From Sphingobacterium alkalisoli (GTDB lineage Bacteria > Bacteroidota > Bacteroidia > Sphingobacteriales > Sphingobacteriaceae), in the NCBI RefSeq assembly GCF_005049105.1, contig NZ_SUKA01000006.1:124001-188000 (forward strand): a DNA stretch of 64,000 nucleotides. The letters are read 5' to 3'. A program made the position numbers and the translations under genes. The notes beneath the pieces are model-generated. The model did not search any database and was not told the origin of the DNA. It saw only the letters and a list, made by a program, of their open reading frames with translations. This document shows, piece after piece, positions 60,833-64,000 of the stretch (position 1 is the first letter of the stretch; every line of letters starts with the position of its first letter).

Positions 60833-61705
60833 ATGAAAACAATTCAATTCAATGTACCAGCGCCTAAAGACAGGTCAGTATATGTTCAAGAGGATAGACT
60901 GGATCATTTTTATCCTTATTTGCACAGGCATGAGGAGTATCAGATTATGTGGATTGTAAAGGGAAACGGTACACTACTTGTAGACGATAGCTTTCACACG
61001 TTCAAACAAGACGATGTGTTTTTATTGGGCCCCAATCAGGCTCACGTTTTCAAAAGCACACCTTCTTCAGCTACGCATGAGGATGTACAATCGGTATCCG
61101 TGTTTTTTAATCCAAAAGGAAGCTTATCTAACATGTTCAATATGCCTGAGCTATCGGCTTTATTGGACTTTATCAGTAAAAATGCACGTGGTTTTAAAGT
61201 TCCGGACAACTATATTGCACGTGTTAAACGTCGCATATCTATCCTTAAGGATTCACATCAGATGGATCAACTAATGAATTTTTTCTATTTACTGCGCGCG
61301 CTGAATCAGGTTTCGGCAGAGTTAAAGCCGTTGTCTATTTCGGCTGTAAATCAGCACGACGAAGATGGTTTTTTACGTATTAACAGTGTTTGTAAGTTTA
61401 TCAAAGACAACTATAAAAACAACATTACATTAGAAGATGCCGCGGGGCATGCCAACTTGACCCCGCAGGCCTTTTGTCGATATTTTAAGAAACATACAGG
61501 TTTGACGCTAGTTACCTATATTAATGAAATTCGTATTCAGGAGGCTTGCAAACTACTGACAGCCAAGCGTTACGAGAGTATTTCCTTGGTGGCCTACAAT
61601 TGTGGTTTTAATAGCATAACCAATTTCAATAGGGTATTTCGTTTTATTGTGGGACAGTCTCCCAAGGAATATTTTCTTAAATATAGTAACAGCCTATATC
61701 AGTAA
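60833..61705 (+). CDS. AraC-family transcription regulator with cupin sensor domain
   Basis: A 290-residue regulator. An N-terminal cupin (about residues 20-110: YLHRHEEYQIMWIVKGNGTLLVDDSFHTFKQDDVFLLGPNQAHVF) is followed by a linker and the C-terminal AraC double HTH (CKFIKDNYKNNITLEDAAGHANLTPQAFCRYFKKHTGLTLVTYINEIRIQEACKLL; SLVAYNCGFNSITNFNRVFRFIVGQSPKEYF). It probably activates the adjacent DHDPS-family and aldehyde dehydrogenase genes. Confidence 0.93.
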   Translation: MKTIQFNVPAPKDRSVYVQEDRLDHFYPYLHRHEEYQIMWIVKGNGTLLVDDSFHTFKQDDVFLLGPNQAHVFKSTPSSATHEDVQSVSVFFNPKGSLSNMFNMPELSALLDFISKNARGFKVPDNYIARVKRRISILKDSHQMDQLMNFFYLLRALNQVSAELKPLSISAVNQHDEDGFLRINSVCKFIKDNYKNNITLEDAAGHANLTPQAFCRYFKKHTGLTLVTYINEIRIQEACKLLTAKRYESISLVAYNCGFNSITNFNRVFRFIVGQSPKEYFLKYSNSLYQ

Positions 61706-61764
61706 ATGTCAATATTCAGGAAGTTTTGATTAAAACACGGTTAGCTTAAAGTTTTTTTTGGCGA

Positions 61765-61772
61765 TATATTTG
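61765..61772 (+). promoter_or_regulatory. -7 element before the DHDPS-family gene
   Basis: TATATTTG matches TAnnTTTG, 18 bp before the ATG at 61791, with a TTA near the -33 position (61741-61743, 21 bp). A candidate target of the AraC protein encoded upstream. Confidence 0.45.
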
Positions 61773-61790
61773 AAATAAAAAAAAGATAAT

Positions 61791-62693
61791 ATGGCTAATT
61801 TAGACTGGAAAGGAATTTATCCTGCGGTGCTTACTCCTTTTAAAGAGAACGGTGAAATTGATTATGAAATGTTTGCTAAAAATACCGAAGCTCAAATAGA
61901 AGCTGGTGTACATGGTATTATTATAGCAGGATCGTTGGGTGATGCTGCTGTTCTAGACACAGATGAGAAATTTGAATTATTAGTTTACGCAAAAAAAATC
62001 GTTTCAGATCGGGTTCCTGTGATTCTTAATATTGCAGAAAACACAACAAAAAATGCAGTAAACTTTTCTTTAAAAGCGAAAGAATTAGGTGCAGATGGCT
62101 TAATGCTATTACCTCCAATGCGATACAAGGCTGATGATCGTGAAGTAACAGCATATTTTATCGCAGTTGCCGCCGCAACGGATTTGCCCATATTGATCTA
62201 TAATAACCCCATCGATTATGGTATTAATGTGACATTGGATATGTTTGAGGAATTGAAATCTCACCCTACAATTGAGGCTGTAAAAGAGTCCACCCGTGAT
62301 TTAGCAAACGTAACCCGGATGAAAAATCAATTTGGCGACCGTTACAAGATTTTAGGGGGTGTGGATACAATTTCGTTAGAAAGCTTGTTTCTTGGAGCCG
62401 ATGGTTTGGTAGCCGGATTAGTGGATGCATTTCCGAAAGAAACAGTTGCAATGTACAATTACGCGATCCGAGGCGAATTTGAAAAAGCCGTTGAAATTTA
62501 CCGTTGGTTTATGCCTTTATTGGAGCTGGATATTCATCCTAAATTAATTCAATACATTAAATTAGCGGCGACTGCCGAAGGTATTAGTACCCCGCATGTT
62601 CGCGCCCCACGACTTCCTTTGGAAGGCGAAGAGGCCGATAGAATCGATAAGATTATAAAAGATGGCATTGCATCACGGCCAACTTTACATTAA
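61791..62693 (+). CDS. dihydrodipicolinate synthase family protein (probable pyrroline-hydroxycarboxylate deaminase)
   Basis: A 300-residue class I aldolase-type lyase. GIYPAVLTPFKENGEIDYE, IIIAGSLGDAAVLDTDEK (substrate-binding loop) and IYNNPIDYG are visible, and the Schiff-base Lys165 is in EAVKESTRDLANV. It is probably not DapA, because the next gene is an aldehyde dehydrogenase of the 2-oxoglutarate semialdehyde type and the preceding gene an AraC regulator; that context fits 1-pyrroline-4-hydroxy-2-carboxylate deaminase of hydroxyproline catabolism. The function remains inferred until the epimerase and dehydrogenase genes to the right are seen. Confidence 0.8.
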   Translation: MANLDWKGIYPAVLTPFKENGEIDYEMFAKNTEAQIEAGVHGIIIAGSLGDAAVLDTDEKFELLVYAKKIVSDRVPVILNIAENTTKNAVNFSLKAKELGADGLMLLPPMRYKADDREVTAYFIAVAAATDLPILIYNNPIDYGINVTLDMFEELKSHPTIEAVKESTRDLANVTRMKNQFGDRYKILGGVDTISLESLFLGADGLVAGLVDAFPKETVAMYNYAIRGEFEKAVEIYRWFMPLLELDIHPKLIQYIKLAATAEGISTPHVRAPRLPLEGEEADRIDKIIKDGIASRPTLH

Positions 62694-62714
62694 GCGCCGA
62701 TAACTTTAGCGCAA

Positions 62715-62752
62715 AACTGTAGGCTATACGTTTTCTAGCCTACGGTTGTTTT
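62715..62752 (+). terminator. intercistronic terminator in the hydroxyproline cluster
   Basis: AACTGTAGGCTA / TAGCCTACGGTT, 12-bp stem with one G-U and a 9-nt loop, followed by GTTTTT. It lies between the DHDPS-family gene and the aldehyde dehydrogenase gene and would lower expression of the latter. Confidence 0.75.
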
Positions 62753-62772
62753 TATACCTTAACTAATAAAAG

Positions 62773-64000
62773 ATGAATCAACCAAAAATACGCTTAGATG
62801 AGCACGTCCGTTCTGCTAGTGAGGCATTTCAATTTTTGAAATCAACCACCGTAAAAGAACGCGCTAAATTTATGCATGCCGTAGCACATAAAATTGAGAG
62901 CTTGAGTCCATTTCTATTGGAAACAGCTCACGCAGAAACGGCCTTGCCACTGGCACGTCTCACCGGTGAAAAAGCGCGTACTGTCGGTCAGTGGCGTAGT
63001 TATGCAAATGCCGTGGAGCAAGGTATCTATACAGAAGCGCGTATCGATTTAGCCGATGCAGAGAAAGGAAAAAATGACATCCGAAAATATAGCATCGGTT
63101 TAGGACCGGTAGTCGTATTTGGAGCTAGTAATTTTCCGTTTGCGTTTTCTACGGCAGGAGGGGATACGGCCAGTGCAATTGGGGCAGGTTGTCCGGTTCT
63201 GGTCAAAGGACATCCAGCACATCCTCAAACTTCTCAGATCATGGCAGATGCAATTACGGACCTCGTACAGGAATTTGGCTGGCCGAAAGGGGCATTTGGA
63301 CATATCCTAGGAGATCACGTGGAGGGTACCGATACGTTGATCGGCGCTTATCTGACCGCACACCCCGATGTAAAGGCTGTCGGTTTTACAGGGTCTTATA
63401 GGGGAGGTAAAGCCTTGTTCGATATTGCTAACCAACGTGAGGAACCGATACCTGTTTTTGCAGAAATGGGTAGTGTAAATCCTGTATTTGCTTTTAGTAA
63501 TGTATTGGATCAACGGGCGACAGATCTGGCTAAGGAATATCTTGCTTCTCTAGTGATGGGCGTGGGTCAGTTCTGTACCAATCCAGGTCTCTTTATAGCT
63601 GTTAAAGGTGCTGGATTCGAACGCTTCAAAGGTGCCCTGGCTACTGCGATATCTGTAGTTCCTCCTGCGAGGATGCTTAATCAAGGTATATACGAAAATT
63701 TTGAGAGAAACAGGAATACCTTAAATCAACAAGAGGATGTGCACATCTTGTCAGAGGTCTTAAGCGAACAGATAGATGGGCAAGGTTGTGCACAAGTCGC
63801 CATCACAACCGGTAAAAGTTTTTTAAAAAATCGCCTTTTAAGCGAGGAAGTGTTTGGTCCATTTGGGCTATTGGTAGAAGCAGAATCGTACGAAGAGGTT
63901 TTTGAAATCGCAAAGCAGTTGAAAGGACAGTTAACAGCTACTGTTGCAGGAACTATAGACGACCTACAAGCGCATCGGGATATCATTGATACGATCCAGG
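62773..64000 (+). CDS. NADP-type aldehyde dehydrogenase (2-oxoglutarate semialdehyde type), partial
   Basis: ATG at 62773; the frame runs off the right edge after about 409 codons (family usually near 510-530). VVVFGASNFPFAFSTAGGDTASAIGAGCPVLVKGHPAHP is the Bacteroidota 2,5-dioxovalerate/2-oxoglutarate semialdehyde dehydrogenase pattern; the general-base Glu is in VFAEMGSVNP and the catalytic Cys in VGQFCTNPG. FLKNRLLSEEVFGPFGLL follows. Its product in the hydroxyproline path would be 2-oxoglutarate. No N-terminal anomaly is seen. Confidence 0.9.
   Translation, partial: MNQPKIRLDEHVRSASEAFQFLKSTTVKERAKFMHAVAHKIESLSPFLLETAHAETALPLARLTGEKARTVGQWRSYANAVEQGIYTEARIDLADAEKGKNDIRKYSIGLGPVVVFGASNFPFAFSTAGGDTASAIGAGCPVLVKGHPAHPQTSQIMADAITDLVQEFGWPKGAFGHILGDHVEGTDTLIGAYLTAHPDVKAVGFTGSYRGGKALFDIANQREEPIPVFAEMGSVNPVFAFSNVLDQRATDLAKEYLASLVMGVGQFCTNPGLFIAVKGAGFERFKGALATAISVVPPARMLNQGIYENFERNRNTLNQQEDVHILSEVLSEQIDGQGCAQVAITTGKSFLKNRLLSEEVFGPFGLLVEAESYEEVFEIAKQLKGQLTATVAGTIDDLQAHRDIIDTIQ

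Noticed and set aside
61791..62693. DapA (lysine biosynthesis) for the DHDPS-family gene
   Set aside because: Context with an AraC regulator and a semialdehyde dehydrogenase favours catabolism; sequence alone does not exclude DapA-like activity.
1..64000. CRISPR arrays, insertion sequences, prophage or integrase
   Set aside because: No regularly spaced repeats, transposase, integrase or phage structural motifs were seen.

Overview
This window reads as chromosome from a Bacteroidota member of the Sphingobacteriaceae (Sphingobacterium or a close relative). The evidence is lineage-typical genes (DUF4290, DUF6089, PorT family, fused 2-oxoacid dehydrogenase E1, DAHP synthase fused to a type II chorismate mutase, MurA with Asp in place of the catalytic Cys), weak or absent Shine-Dalgarno sequences, and several promoters matching the Bacteroidota form TTG/TTTG, about 20 bp, TAnnTTTG. 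There are no rRNA or tRNA genes, insertion sequences, CRISPR arrays or prophage in it.

Region 1 (1-15 kb) is accessory and stress-related. A leftward glycogen-to-trehalose operon (a TreY-MalQ fusion, GlgX/TreX, and TreZ cut by the left edge) is followed by scattered single genes: two tandem cytidylyltransferase-like paralogues, a degenerate receiver protein, an orphan PAS histidine kinase, a DUF421 membrane protein, a GT4 glycosyltransferase, a YciF-type ferritin-like protein, and small or unknown proteins, including a 52-residue reading frame.

Region 2 (15-30 kb) is core. The leftward envelope operon is CBS protein, nadK, DUF6089 barrel, uppS, bamA and two Skp/OmpH chaperones. A rightward acyltransferase pair resembles the GlsA/GlsB glycine-lipid enzymes. 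A second leftward group is ubiE-porT-SDR-yqeY-GNAT. The ubiE/dnaB divergent spacer carries two perfect DnaA boxes.

Region 3 (30-49 kb) holds a UvrD/PcrA helicase that apparently starts at TTG, DUF4290, murA, a YceI lipoprotein, rlmH, a 42-residue membrane peptide, NUDIX and DUF1080 genes, the fused E1 gene, and a leftward aromatic amino acid operon (pheA, DAHPS-CM, aroA, aroC, ROK kinase). In front of pheA there is a near-consensus promoter, a 16-residue leader peptide with seven aromatic residues in an eight-residue stretch, an alternative pairing and an intrinsic terminator. This has the architecture of a ribosome-mediated Phe/Tyr attenuator and is the strongest discovery in the window. A transporter, a YigZ protein and a nucleoside phosphorylase follow.

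Region 4 (49-64 kb) holds the leftward cell-shape operon mreB-mreC-mreD-PBP2-rodA, with two strong hairpins between mreB and mreC. Next come three peptidases suited to proline peptides (aminopeptidase P, DPP-IV-like S9, M1). At the right edge are an AraC regulator, a DHDPS-family lyase and a truncated NADP-type aldehyde dehydrogenase, which together suggest hydroxyproline catabolism.
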